Shown: piece by piece, positions 12,066 to 22,818 of the stretch
How positions within the stretch are numbered: position 1 is the first letter of the stretch
Layout: each line of letters starts with the position of its first letter
Source: Cyrtodaria siliqua
Taxonomy: Eukaryota > Mollusca > Bivalvia > Adapedonta > Hiatellidae
Length of the DNA: 64,000 nt
Assembly (NCBI GenBank): GCA_037043455.1
Contig: JAWPHD010000286.1
Location: forward strand, 186,001 to 250,000
Direction of reading: 5' to 3'
Program-made: the position numbers and the translations under genes
The notes under the pieces: model-generated
Told to the model about the DNA's origin: nothing
The model's database searches: none
The model's input: only the letters and a program-made list of their open reading frames with translations

Positions 12066-12440
12066 TTACAACAGGAGAGCTAATATTACTCCACAAATAC
12101 TAATGCTAACCCTTTTTGTGAAGTAAGGTTTAAAAGGTCCATTATCATACTCTTTTTTAAAGTGATCTTTCCTTAAATTCAAGTAAAGGCTACATTCGAA
12201 TAAAAAGTGAAATTCATCTTCTAGGGTATTGCATATTTTACATTTTCTATTTTCTCTCGGTGTTTTTATCGGCTTTTTTCCATCTACCAGGTTCAATTTC
12301 AAGCCTGTGTGTCGAAACTCGAAGTCTTGTTAATGCAGTTCTAAACTTTTTAATATTCACTATGTCTAAATACACCTGAAAACTAAAGTTCGAAATTGTT
12401 CGATAAAATAGTGCTCGAAGTGAGTCATTTAACCTCTCGC
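12066..12440 (-). pseudogene. CR1-like LINE ORF2 C-terminal part
   Basis: On the minus strand about 12440-12303 reads as the region after the RT of a LINE (LRALFYRTISNFSF, then FRTALTRLRVSTHRLEIE). 12302-12066 contains RKCKICNTLEDEFHFLFEC, the Cys/His tail signature of the same proteins. Frames shift between the two parts. It belongs with the endonuclease/RT fragment at 13376-15119. The two are separated by an insertion of a different retroelement, and the thumb region between them is missing. Confidence 0.7.
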
Positions 12441-12445
12441 TCCAA

Positions 12446-12883
12446 TTGTGTATATATGTACCACGCAGTCTTTGCTTGAGTGAGGACTTTAATATTCGTA
12501 ATCTTTATATAACTAAAAAGTTACTCAATCAGGGTTATCGTTACCATAAACTTCGTAAAACCTTTGCAAAATTTTATTATCGTTACCCTGATCTTGTTTC
12601 CAAATATAAAAGTAATTTAAGGACTCTTCTGCGACAAGGACTATCACAACCTGACTTCTATGGTGATGTGATTTATAAACTTCGTAAGATTCTTTGTCAT
12701 GATCACTTTCATACTATCTTTGTTAAACTCGTTAAAAAGTTTATCAAAAGAGGTTATGACCCTATCATTTTGCAACGTACTGCATGCTTGGTGGTGGACC
12801 CTTTTACAGTTCGCCACTATGCTTTCCTCTTTAATTGTACGATGACCGGACAGGCTGTGGACCCTATGATGACGCCTACCTAA
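12446..12883 (+). pseudogene. Reverse transcriptase C-terminal fragment (Penelope-like or related family)
   Basis: An open frame of 145 codons with no ATG start of its own. It matches the C-terminal region of an RT family widespread in corals and molluscs: LLNQGYRYHKLRKTFAKFYY, then LSQPDFYGDVIYKLRKI, then TACLVVDPFTVRHYAFLFN. The RT core of the same family sits on the minus strand at 43461-44480, and the two copies overlap around 12478-12560 ('gaggactttaatattcgtaat'). This copy begins at the RT C-terminus and keeps its 3' tail, so it is 5'-truncated and inserted into the LINE of 12066-15119. The exact clade name is uncertain. Confidence 0.65.
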
Positions 12884-13375
12884 AGCCCATTGGGACGGTG
12901 GCGTTTGATGTTTGTCTATGATCTTTCCTGCGTGTGCCCTTAATGGTTTATTCTCTTGTTCCTCTGGCTTCTGCCAAGTCATTGAGTGCCTTCATTGTGG
13001 CTTTCTAGGCTATTGTTTTTTTGTATTATATTTACACGAGTATATTTGTGTTTTACTTATATTGCCTATTGATGCTGCCTTGTTGGTTAGAGATTAGATC
13101 ATGGCGGGAATTTCTTTATTTACACTGTCCTGTTTTAATGGGTTGACGGTAGGGTAAGTGTGAGGTTTGTTGCACCCTAGAACCTGTGGCCTTTGTTGCC
13201 ACTGACCGTTCCAAGGCGGTAGCCCTATTGTCAACCCTTTTGTGTTTGTGATGTCGTTTACATTTTTTATTACTTTTGCCTTCTCGTTTGTCTGTTTGTG
13301 TGTTTGTTTTTGTGTTTTGTGGTTGACTGTCGTCCTTGAATGCTGCTTTCCTTGTCCGATATTTTTATATTTCTT
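12884..13375 (+). repeat. 3' tail of the RT element
   Basis: Non-coding tail of the preceding RT fragment. Blocks 'tttacactgtcctg', 'cactgaccgttccaaggcgg', 'tgttgtcaacccttt'-like sequence, a TG/TTTG-rich run and the terminal 'tgtccgatatttttatattt' recur at 6100-6300, 16083-16290, 20120-20330 and, as the terminal block alone, at about 62175-62205. The right edge at about 13375 is where LINE sequence resumes, so this is taken as the element's 3' end. Confidence 0.65.
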
Positions 13376-15119
13376 TACATTAGTATACATTGATTTAATT
13401 ATGTTTAACAGTTTTCCATTGATTCCAAGATTGATTAATTTATACCACATGTTTTATCTCACAACGTAGTCAAAATCCTTGGAAAAGTCAACCATGGCGC
13501 AAAATATTTTTTGATCGTTATTTAGTATGTGATTTATCACACCGTGTAGTACAAATATATTATCAGTTGTACCCATTTTTGACCTAAAACCAGTTTGTGC
13601 TTCGATATAAATATAATATTCTTCGGCCCAATCTGTTAATCTGTTATTAAGGATTCTGGTGAATAATTTTCCAAAGGTACTGAATAACCTTATACCTCTA
13701 AAATGTCCAACTTCACTTAAGCTTCCATTGTTATGAATAGGTACGATATAGCCATCACTCCAAACGTCAGGGAAATAACCTAGATCAAGTATTTATTATA
13801 TAGGTTTTTAATGTATGGTGAAAATTCATTAGCTCCATGAAGAAAGAAGTCATTTAATACCCTATCTGGCCCTCCTTAGCGACCTTGACCTAATTCTGGA
13901 TCCGGGGCCGTAACTCATGTTCGGACATTGGAATGTTTAATTCTGCAAACATTGTCTGCATTTCGGAATTAACTAAATGTTCGTTAAAAAAAATAATGCC
14001 CTCGTCTGCTTGGATGAAAGGGTCTGTTGGATTGTTTATTGCCTTAAAATAATCTGCAACATTATCACAACTTATGTTTTTTGCCTTACTGAGAACCGTG
14101 GATTCTTTCAGTAATTTCAAATATTGTTTTAAATTTTTTAATTTCGCGTCCAAAAGTCTGGTAGTTTTAATTTTATCTTGCCGAAAGTTTTAGCTTCTAA
14201 CGCTTTTCTTCTATATCGGACGCGCATTCACATACTTATTCTGTTTTCATCTGATTTATCATTTCGATACATATTAAGATATCTTTAAAATTATTTTCTC
14301 AGATCACGGCATTTCGTATTATTGAAGAAGGAGTACTTCCCCTTTTACTGGAATACATTTCCGTTGTCGTTTTTAAGCCACGCTTTATTTTCGAAAATTG
14401 GAATACAAACGGAATCGATTATGCCGATAAAGTTGTTCAGAGGATAGTTTACTTTTATAAAATTATTTCTTTGTATTGTCACATTTATAAAAACTGAAAC
14501 ATGTATCATTTGAGATGATATTTGCATTTTCACTATTATTATCACATTTAAGCGTACTTGCTGCTAATGAGAATTCGATCAAACAATGGTCGCTTAATAT
14601 GTTAGGGTCATGAATATAAAAAGTTAAAATATGGTAACAATTCAGGATTTACAATACAATAGTCTACAACGCTCTTTCCAGTACTACCCACAAAGGTAAA
14701 AGCACCAATATCTTTATCTTCACACACCCTGCCATTTGCTACCCTCCAACCAGATTGCTTTAAAAATCAAGCAAACAATTACCGTTTGAATTTGAGACTT
14801 CATCCATTGAGTTACGTGGTATATCATAATCAATTTGATAATCTTCAGGCAAAAAATCAACATGTAAAGTACTATCCATGCTTACAAAGTCAAACTGCTC
14901 TCCAATTCTAGAATTGTAATCTCCTACCAACATAAAATTACAATGTTCATTTGTTAATGATTGAATATGAATTATATTCTCTAAAATAACATCATAAACA
15001 TTCCTTTCATTTAAGGCATTTCTGCCGGAGTTAGATAGAATCATATAACAAAGACATACATTACTTATGTATTCAATTTCAACTGGATAATACCATATAA
15101 CATATACTCGTATATGCAT
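13376..15119 (-). pseudogene. CR1/jockey-like LINE ORF2, endonuclease and RT remnants
   Basis: Minus strand. 15119-14760 encodes part of an EEP endonuclease (CNFMLVGDYNSRIGE is the GDxN-type motif). 14153-13890 is the linker (DYFKAINNPTDPFI). 13860-13376 is a decayed RT carrying, across stops and shifts, an 'RP-S-GK' region, MVDFSKDFDYVVR (the metal-binding AFDYV-type motif) and WYKLINLGINGKLLNIIKSM. There are many stops. The ORF is cut at 13375 by the RT-element insertion and partly resumes at 12440-12066. Confidence 0.75.
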
Positions 15120-15183
15120 ACAATCTTTAATATTAAATTAGTTGAAGTTTGCATTACTCAGAGCAAATTAGTTCCTACTTGGA

Positions 15184-18043
15184 TCAGATAGCCTTTATCA
15201 GCTGATCGATGTTTACTACTGGAGAGCACGTGACTAGACTAAGTAACAGGAGGGCGTCGTATACTAGAGGTAAGTCCTGGACCTCATCCCTATTCAATGA
15301 TGGGCGTCGTTGTTTGATTTCAATGTTATCCTTGACTCGTCTTTTGAAGTAAAAACCTTGGTGTGAACCGGTTTGAAGGTGTGGCCTGTGTTTGCGCAAT
15401 GTTCTTGTTAGGACGAGTTGGATCTAGCCTGATGTTCTTTCATTCTAATTTCTAAGCATCTACCAATTTCACCCAAGTAATCTTTGTAACAATTGTCACA
15501 TTTTCAGTATTATACCACACCGCATTTCTTAAGATTGTCAGTTTTGTCTTTTACATGTGAGAGTTGTTGTCTAAAGGAGTGTTAAGGTTTATGATACATG
15601 TTCACACCATGGTTTTTAAACGCTCTGTGTAAGAACTAATATGTTCCTCGTACATAGGGTATGCCAATGTTTGGCCGCTTCTCTCCTTTCCATTTGGCCT
15701 CATTATTGTTCTTATCCTTTTTCTTGAGGATCGTAAACATCCATTCGAGGTAACCATTAGCTCGGAGGGCATTTCTGACATGTTCAATGTCTGTCTTTCT
15801 TTTCGCCTCTTCCTTGACTAGTGATGCTGCACGGTGTAAAAGTGTTTGAATACCGATCGTTTGTGGTCTAAATGTTGATTGGAACTGAAGTTCAAGTATT
15901 GGTACCAATCTCTACCAGAGTCATTACACTGACTTGACTCTGCCAACTACAAATAAAGTAGGGCAAACGGTTATGTCACGTGATTCTTCAAAAACATTAT
16001 GACGATGTTCATAATATATCATTTTGCGTGATCCGCAAAGATAAAATATATACCTATATTCAATATTTTCAATTGTCTATCTGTCAGTTAAAGAAATATA
16101 AAAAGATCGGACAGGGATAGTAGCATTCAAGGAGGACAATCAACCACAAAACACAGAAACAAACACGCAAACAGACAAACAAGAAGGCAAAAGTAATATT
16201 AAATGCAAACGACATCACAAACACAGAAGGGTTTGGAACGGTCAGTGGCAAAGTAGGCCACTGGGGGGTTTAAACCGGTAAAGTGTTTTAGTAATTTTCT
16301 GCTGTCGAGCTTCGGTTTAAAATGTTTTCATATGCGTATCGATTGAGTATACCTAAGTTCTTATTATTTTTGTAGTAAAATAGACCAGATTAAAACTACT
16401 TTGTTTTCCAGCATTATTTCAAATCTTGTGACACCTAATTTGCAGATTATCTGAAAATTATATCTACACAAGAAATAAATAAGTTTCAAGCAAAAATATT
16501 CCAATTTAACAATTTTTACCAAAATCTTGTAATTTAGTAATTAGCAGAGATATGATATTATGTGAGTGCAAGGAATGATAACTCTGCGTGGAGATTGTAT
16601 TGATCCGTGTATGTGGGCTTTGTGTACACGGTCGCCTTCGTGGAGCCGTCATCATTCACGCGGATGCATATGTCAAGGAATAGTATTTTGCTATCCTCTT
16701 CACTTTCCAAGGTGAACTTAATGTGTTCATCTGTAGAGTTCAAATGGTCCGAGAACTCATATATGTGGTATTCGTGTAGTTTAGTCATTGTATCATCCAC
16801 ATATCGGTACCACATAGAGGGTGGATCTTTGGCTGACTGGAGGCTTTGTTCTCTAAGTGCTCCATATATAAATTGGCCACTATTGGTGAAACTGGTGATC
16901 CCATGGTCGACCTTTGTGTTTGCTGGTAGAATTTTGTCCCTGATATACAAAGTATGTGCTGTTTAAACAAAGTTCAAATAACCCACATATTGTGACCACG
17001 TCTAGCTCAGTTCATAGGGTATTCTGGTAAATAGGGCTGACACATTATATGACACTAATCTGGTTGAAGGTGGTACCTCTAATCGTATCTTCTGAACATA
17101 TGTACTGCTCGCTATATGGTGTTCTGTCTTCCGGTTCGGAGGCCAATGACAGATTCCAGATATGTCGCCTTAGCATACATACCACTACCCGTGCTGGACA
17201 CTATGGGTCTCATGGTGGGTGGGGGTGTCCTTGTTGTGGATTTTTGGCAATTCATAAAACTCGTACACAACATTAAAAGTAGAATAGAGCCTATTATAGA
17301 GCTGTTGTGGTATGTTATTGTTATTTTTCCCTTCTAGTAGTTTGTTTATAAGTCCATTCTTAACTTAATTTGTTAGATCACATTTTAATTTATCATATGT
17401 GGAGAAATAGTGGATCAGTTTCCCCATTTTAAGTGCATAGTCTTGGTGGTTCAAGATGACAGTTGTCCGGCCATTATCTGCATGCAAGTTGACAATGCTT
17501 TTGTCTTTAGCTAAGTTCTTAACAGCTACATTTTTTTTTATGGTACTATTGCTTTTAGGAGGTTTAGCTTTCTTAAGGATATTAACAACTTCACTCCTTA
17601 AACTATAGGTTCGGTGAAAGCTACGCTCTCATTCACGGGAAGAGTGGGTGGGGTAACGCAAAAGTTCTTACCTTTTTTGAGAGCTGCATTATCATTGTCA
17701 TCGATATCTCTGTATGAGAGTTTGATAACACATTTATCGGTGTCAACCACGTTCCGACCTTTTGTCCTGATGGCATTTCCCTCATGTATCTTCGCCAACA
17801 GGGATTACATTTCTTTCTTTGCCGTTGTTTACAATCCTCGAATTGGCTGTCATGCTCATGCGCAAACACTGTCTTCACTTTTTCATACGTTTCCGGTTCG
17901 AATCCCGCACTCAATTTCTGCTCAATGATCGCTATTTCTTCACTGAATTTTCTGAACGTAAATTCACATTGTTGAACCTTGAGTTTCTTTCCCGGTTGTA
18001 AAATGATTTTACGAGCTGAGAGGCCTTGCACCGTGGTTTTCAA
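15184..18043 (-). pseudogene. Penelope-like RT with C-terminal GIY-YIG endonuclease, decayed
   Basis: Reading down the minus strand: the N-terminal part (17798-17598) has LSYRDIDDNDNAALKKGKNF then VTPPTLPVNE. The RT core has MGSPVSPIVANLYMEHLE (16970-16785 frame) and WYRYVDD (about 16790-16812), then FLDICIRVNDDGSTKATVYT. The post-RT part (15908-15602) has IQTLLHRAASLVKEEAKRKT and IGIPYVRGTY. A GIY-YIG relic at about 15540-15425 has KCDNCYKDYLGEIGR after two stops, and a tail at 15399-15184 has RRPSLNRDEVQDLPLVYDAL. Frameshifts split the RT. Domain order RT then GIY-YIG is that of canonical (Penelope/Poseidon/Neptune-type) elements. Confidence 0.8.
16083..16290 (-). repeat. Tail-repeat copy of the RT element (inverted)
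   Basis: The reverse complement matches 13104-13375: terminal 'gtccgatctttttatatttc', a TTTG-rich run, 'gtgtttgtgatgtcg' and 'cactgaccgttcc'. It lies inside the Penelope-like element, between its RT and C-terminal parts. This is consistent with a heavily 5'-truncated insertion of one retroelement into another. Confidence 0.6.
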
Positions 18044-18697
18044 ACTCAGACTATTAGGAGTTATGTTTCATAGTGACATGGTTATGATTCATCCAACCCG
18101 CAAATTTTTCATGCGACTTCGCACCTCTCCTGATTTCGCTGAGGACTTCGCGTCCGTGTTGACCCAGCATACAACTAAAGATGTTGCACTAAAGATGATG
18201 GCCTGGACTTACCTCCAGTCATTCGCAACATCTCGTACACTGCTTCGCAGCATTACTCGAATAAAATACGCAGGTTTCCATATTAGTTACGTCATCGCGT
18301 CTTACATTCCAGCCAAAAGAAAATTGCATTCAAAATCAAAGTTATCATCCAAATGTTGCAATGTTATTCAGCCGATTGCTTCATCAATAGTTTATTTACA
18401 TGAACTCAGTGATAAAACCTTCATCTGCATTGTACAACGAGAATTATACATCAACACGTGTGGCTAGCGACCATATTGTTTACATAGCAACAGTCACTGT
18501 CTTCTGTGCCGTTGCCCTCCGGCTAACAGAATGTCAAGATTTTGAAAATACCGAAGCACCGTGATACACACGAGGCGGGATCCCAGAACATGACGGGATT
18601 GGTCGAGTGTTCACGATTGACCTCCGGCATACGACGAACTCCTGTTATCACGTGACTAGACTAAGTCACTTGATCTCCAGCAGTAAACACCGATCAT

Positions 18698-18730
18698 CTG
18701 AAGAAGGCTATGCGATATAGCCGAAATATC
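18698..18730 (+). ncRNA. Hammerhead-ribozyme-like core in the Penelope flank
   Basis: The segment reads CTGAAGA, a 6-bp stem GGCTAT/ATAGCC with loop 'gcgat', then GAAA and 'tatc'. This is the layout of the minimal hammerhead core (CUGAUGA, stem II, GAAA, very short stem III, cleavage after UC) that is known from Penelope-like LTRs. Differences: CTGAAGA instead of CTGATGA, and stem I does not pair convincingly. The partner copy (minus strand, about 15188-15212) keeps CTGATAA but has lost the 3' side of stem II. Both copies are probably inactive. Confidence 0.45.
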
Positions 18731-18814
18731 CAAGTAGGCACTAATTTGATCTGAGTAATGGCAAATTCAACTAATTTAACGAATCCAGAGCAAGCAAACA
18801 ACATCTATAGTTGA

Positions 18815-18930
18815 ACTTTAATATTATCTTGTTTTATTTACCAGAGACCTATTCCGTGCTGATGCATCACGCCCCATAATTACATATGAGTACGGGGCGG
18901 GGTGGGGATGGGCCGGTCGTATTATGACAT
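18815..18930 (+). pseudogene. Partial duplicate of glycosyltransferase exon 2 with its acceptor site
   Basis: 'ctttaatattatcttgtttta', a 'ttaccag' acceptor and the following 'gacctattccgtgctgatgc' match the true exon boundary at 21117-21170. The match runs on through the codons before and at the DXD motif ('gacatgga'). The copy has a one-base deletion right after the acceptor, substitutions and an expanded G-rich run, so it cannot encode the enzyme. It lies 2.3 kb upstream of the genuine exon. Confidence 0.85.
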
Positions 18931-19454
18931 GGATAGTACAGTTTATATGTTCATTGCTCTTTTCTTCTACTTAAAAGAAAAGTTTGAAGTATTATATACT
19001 GTTATAACCTAGATACTGTTCAATATAACAATGCTTTTTTACTCGGATCTCAGTTTATTTCCCTGAGCTAATCGGTCATGAAGCATGTTAGTAATAAATA
19101 AGCAAGCTTTCCAATGCTTTTCAATGATCATTTAACGTTGGGAAATATGTCCTTAATATATTACTTATGTATTCAATTTCAACTGGATAACACAACTGGT
19201 TCTGCCTCACAAAATACGCCCATTCTAAATCCTTATAGACAACAATATGTACTTTTTTCACCTGACGCTGGGGTAATATTGTAACGTGATAGTAAATAGC
19301 AGTGTGATAGTAAAAGAAAATCACATGCGCAGCTTTGATGCGTGCTGTTTCGGTGACGTCATCGGCTCAGATACGATTATAATTTCAATAGAACTTTACC
19401 GATCCCCATAACACTTTCGGTTACATGAGATGGTCTAGTCTTTTTCAGTCACAG

Positions 19455-20715
19455 AGTAGGTATTTTAAAGATGGCGGGTGATGATAAAAGTTGAGAGGTG
19501 AGTATCGTAGAAATGTATCTGCTATTTCTCAGTTTCACCTTTTAAAATTTGCAGAGGTGAACTAATAATATTCTATTGCAATGTATTCCTCGGCACACCT
19601 ATTTCCATGTATTGATAACGTTTATCCATTGCCTGATATCAAATCTAGAGTTGACCCTATGTTTCGCTTCAGCTCCAGGTATTTAAGTTTTATACATGCC
19701 ATCATCTATGAAAACAAGTAAATTACACACCAAAGAACAATGTAACTACACGTTTTGACTATGCATAGTTTATTTTAGAGGCGTATAATGCGTTTTAAAA
19801 ATATCAACCAACGTCACAGTGTAGCCATTTGTATTTTTATCGCGAGAGATAGTGTAGACACTACGGATTTGAACAGTATCTGTTTTAGCTACACCATCTC
19901 TCGCGAAAAAAAAATACAAATGGCTACACTGTGACGTTGTTGATTATTTTAAACGCATTATACGCCTCTAAAACAAACAATGCATAGACCAACGTGTATG
20001 TATATGCTATTTTGTGTGTAATTTACTTGTTTTCATAGATACTGGAATGTATAAAACAATGAGATATAGGGTCCTATAGAAACCACAGCGTCCGAGCGCA
20101 ATGGCATCGTAGGTCCACGCTGAACTGCAAACAAGGACTTGAAAATACAATGAAAGAGACAAAAAACAACAGAAAGGGTGGTTAAGACAGGGTTACCGAC
20201 TTGGAACGGTCAGTAGGCAATAAGGCCCACTGGTTAGCTTGAAACGATTTTATATGCGCACAATCCTCGCTATTATCCTGTCTTCAGCGCCCAAATAGAC
20301 AAGACAGTGTAAACAAAACTACTCCCATCAAAAGGAATTCGCTAACAATAAAGTCCACATCCTGAGAAACTAACTAAAGAATCACATACAAAATAATAAA
20401 ACATCTCAAAATCGTACTGAACAACCATAGTAGTTACATACTTGGAACTGAAGCGAAAAAGAGGGTCGACTCTCGATTCGATTTCAGACAACGGAGAAAC
20501 ACCATCTTTCTGACATTGATTAAGTGATCAATACATGGAAATAGGTTTGTCGAGGCTTACATGCCAATAGAATATGCATTTGTTCACCTCTGACAATCAT
20601 GACCATATGTGGCTTGTTTTTAAAACAGGAAACATAGAAGTAGCTAGCAAATTTCTATGACACTCACTTCTCAACTTTGTCATAATCCGCCATCTTGAAA
20701 ACGTCTACCCTGTAA
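19455..20715. mobile_element. Large foldback element with arms of about 400 bp
   Basis: 19455-19858 is inverted at 19885-20061 and, after an inserted block, at about 20440-20715. Inner arms are very similar ('aatggctacactgtgacgtt' on the right matches its complement on the left; 'gaggcgtataatgcgtttt' likewise). Outer arms are more diverged but collinear ('agttgagaggtgagt' with its complement near 20660; 'cctatttccatgtattgat' with its complement near 20530). The right arm carries an insertion at 20062-20440 that includes a tail-repeat copy (20120-20330). No ORF was found, so it is non-autonomous. Confidence 0.85.
20120..20330 (-). repeat. Tail-repeat copy inside the foldback arm
   Basis: The reverse complement carries 'ttacactgtcttg', a 'gccactgaccgttcc'-like block and 'gtttcaagc', in the order seen at 12884-13375 and 6100-6300. 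It interrupts the right arm of the foldback element and so is younger than it. Confidence 0.55.
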
Positions 20716-20814
20716 TGTTTTATATGACGGTAGATTTTTTTGTGATGGAGGACCACCCACTTTTCCTGGGTAGAACTAGTATTCTACACCTCCTGCCATC
20801 CATAAGAATCGACA

Positions 20815-20895
20815 ATTCTTCACTTACAAGTCGAGCTCCCAGTGGGATTCGACCCCACAGCGGTGAGAGGCGATAAGGTTTACAACGCTACCATT
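20815..20895 (-). repeat. tRNA-derived SINE-like fragment
   Basis: On the minus strand a B-box-like 'ggggtcgaatccca' follows 'ggtagcgttgtaaacctt' at a spacing suggestive of a tRNA-derived head. No intact cloverleaf is seen. It is only 250 bp upstream of glycosyltransferase exon 2. Confidence 0.45.
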
Positions 20896-21147
20896 CATTT
20901 TTCATTTTCTTAGTTAAATTATTTCCAATCCAACTATATAACTTTCATAGCAACTTTTTGAAGAAAAAAATTATGCGGCAAAGTAAAATCTGTACTGAAA
21001 ATAAACTTATTTTGGCCCGAGGGGATTTCGGGCGATAATCCTCAGGGTGAACATTTTTTCTATCATCCTCTCATGAATGTGATATTTATATAATAACATA
21101 CTCGTACATGCATACACACTTTAATATTATCTTGTTTTACTTACCAG

Positions 21148-21788
21148 ATGACCTATCCCGTGCTGATGCATCACGCTACGTAATTCTATATGAATACGGG
21201 GGAGTGTATTTTGACATGGACACCGTGAGCGTCAGATCCCTGGACCCTTTTCTCCGGCAGCACATTTGCTCTTTTGTGAATGAACCCGACGAACATTTGT
21301 TGCTGTACGGCAGGGACAATCTACTTACCAACTCTGCCATGCTCTGTAGACCAAGGCATCCATTTTTCAAATACATCATGGATAATCTTCCCTCATTGCT
21401 TAAAAAGAAGTGCAAAGACGCATACGGCTGCACTGGACCTGGTGTGCTCACGCAGTTCTATATGAGTTATGCGCCCAAACTAAACGAATTCATAGATGTT
21501 GTACCCACGGACCTCTTCCAGGACATGTATTTCTTACGCATGCGTGGTCCTCAGATACGCGAAAAATGTTCGAAGTTGAAATCTCCGACAAAAGTTCAAA
21601 AAGATATTTGCGATACTTGGAATGCCAGAGGCAGAGATGCACGTAATATAAGTGTTAACGCATTTACTTATCATTCGTACAACTTTAGTCATAAGGATGG
21701 ACCATGGAAAAGCATAACATTCAAACCAGAAAACAACATAACTCGGATTGTTCCCCATTTGAGAATGTACACAACGCCAACATCTTAA
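21148..21788 (+). CDS. GT32-type DXD glycosyltransferase, final exon with the catalytic core
   Basis: A pyrimidine-rich tract and acceptor ('ttacttaccag' ending at 21147) precede the exon, which completes the split Asp codon from 10634. It encodes RADASRYVILYEYGGVYFDM followed by D; the DMD triplet at 21213-21221 is the metal/nucleotide-sugar-binding DXD motif. Downstream are LLTNSAMLCRPRHPFFKYIM and GCTGPGVLTQFYMSYAPKL, as in GT32 enzymes, and then a basic C-terminus. The stop is TAA at 21786-21788. There are no internal stops or shifts, unlike the transposon genes around it, which argues for selection. A decayed copy of its 5' edge lies at 18815-18930. Confidence 0.9.
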
Positions 21789-21824
21789 ACGACCAATGCA
21801 TGCTTAAACGTAACACATTCATTG

Positions 21825-21952
21825 ACCGATCTTTTATTGACCGATCAGGTTTTTATTGACCGATCTGGTTTTTATTGACCGATCATTTTTGTATTGACCA
21901 ATCGTGTTTCTAATGACCGATCTTGTTTGTATTGACCCATCTTGTTATTATT
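21825..21952 (+). repeat. Minisatellite of 22-24 bp in the glycosyltransferase 3' region
   Basis: About six or seven units of 'ttttattgaccgatc' plus a short variable tail start some 40 bp after the stop codon. They are therefore likely inside the 3' untranslated region. Later units drift ('gaccaatc', 'gacccatc'). Confidence 0.85.
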
Positions 21953-22818
21953 TTTTGAATGTAATACTTATTCGACACGCCACTTTAATTGAGATAAATG
22001 TATTATTTCTCATATTTGAGTCGCATTGTATACGTATTATGATACTATCCTGAAAGGAAAAAGAAAAGCATACTCTAAACATTGCCTATACTGCACTATT
22101 ATATACACCTATTTCCACTTATTCTCAACGTGTTTTGTACAAAAGGGGCTACAACTAATTATAGAAAGGACAACTCTGTCATGTAGTAGACCTTTTAATC
22201 AAAGTATACTTTGTTATACAAAATTCATAAATGTTGAAGTTTCGCTTGAAAAAGTCGAGCCATTTCAGTATTGTGTTTAATGTTAAGAAAGTGCAACGTT
22301 TAAAGCCTAAATTTGCTCACCTGCTTGAGCCAAATGCGTTTTTTCTGTTGATAATAAAACTTTAAATTGTTGTGTTCGGTGCTGTTTAAAGATAATGACA
22401 AATAACAGTGGTTTTTTTTAATTTCGATCAACTTTACCAAGTATAGTAAGGTAACCCATTACGTTTTAGCTCGTCTTCTTTTTCGGTAAGCTCATATCTC
22501 AGGAACTGCTTGAGATAATTCTGTGAAACTTCATACATGTAATCGGGATAAATAGATCACATGTCACTCACAAGCTAAATAACTCTGCAACCTATTTTGA
22601 CAAAGTTATGGCACTTTTATACTCAGTCAAATTGTGTTAACTATGATTAGATCTATATGTAACCTAATAACCTGTTTAACCACTGGACCGATTGGAATGA
22701 AACTTCACTATATTTTCGGTATCAATAAATAGCATCACATGCGCGAGTCATATAATTCTGCAACATATTTTGGCATATTTTGTTTTATTTAGACAAAATG
22801 CGTAGTAACATAATATAT
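21953..22818. other. Probable 3' UTR and intergenic DNA
   Basis: No gene. Around 22490-22800 there are diverged repeats of 'tgaaacttca' plus 'tataattctgcaac' that lead into the clean tandem repeat at 22819. Confidence 0.4.
22353..22358 (+). promoter_or_regulatory. Possible polyadenylation signal
   Basis: AATAAA about 565 bp after the glycosyltransferase stop codon, followed by a T/G-rich stretch. In DNA this AT-rich the hexamer can occur by chance. Confidence 0.35.

Larger units (their letters stand above)
15139..18790 (-). mobile_element. Penelope-like element with inverted flanking repeats
   Basis: A minus-strand coding region (15184-18043) lies between two copies of an approximately 90-130 bp flank, 15139-15230 and 18655-18790, which are reverse complements of each other. 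Shared words include 'taaattagttgaa', 'agtaggaactaatttg'-like sequence, 'gatctccagcagtaaaca' and 'cacgtgactagactaag'. Penelope elements are known to have LTRs in direct or inverted orientation. The insertion broke a partial duplicate of the glycosyltransferase exon-2 boundary: 'ctttaatatta' is found on both sides (about 15124-15134 and 18815-18826), which may be the target duplication. Confidence 0.7.

Noticed and set aside
17979..18467. Plus-strand frame of 162 codons overlapping the Penelope-like element
   Set aside because: It is partly antisense to the Penelope N-terminal region and shows no domain of its own.
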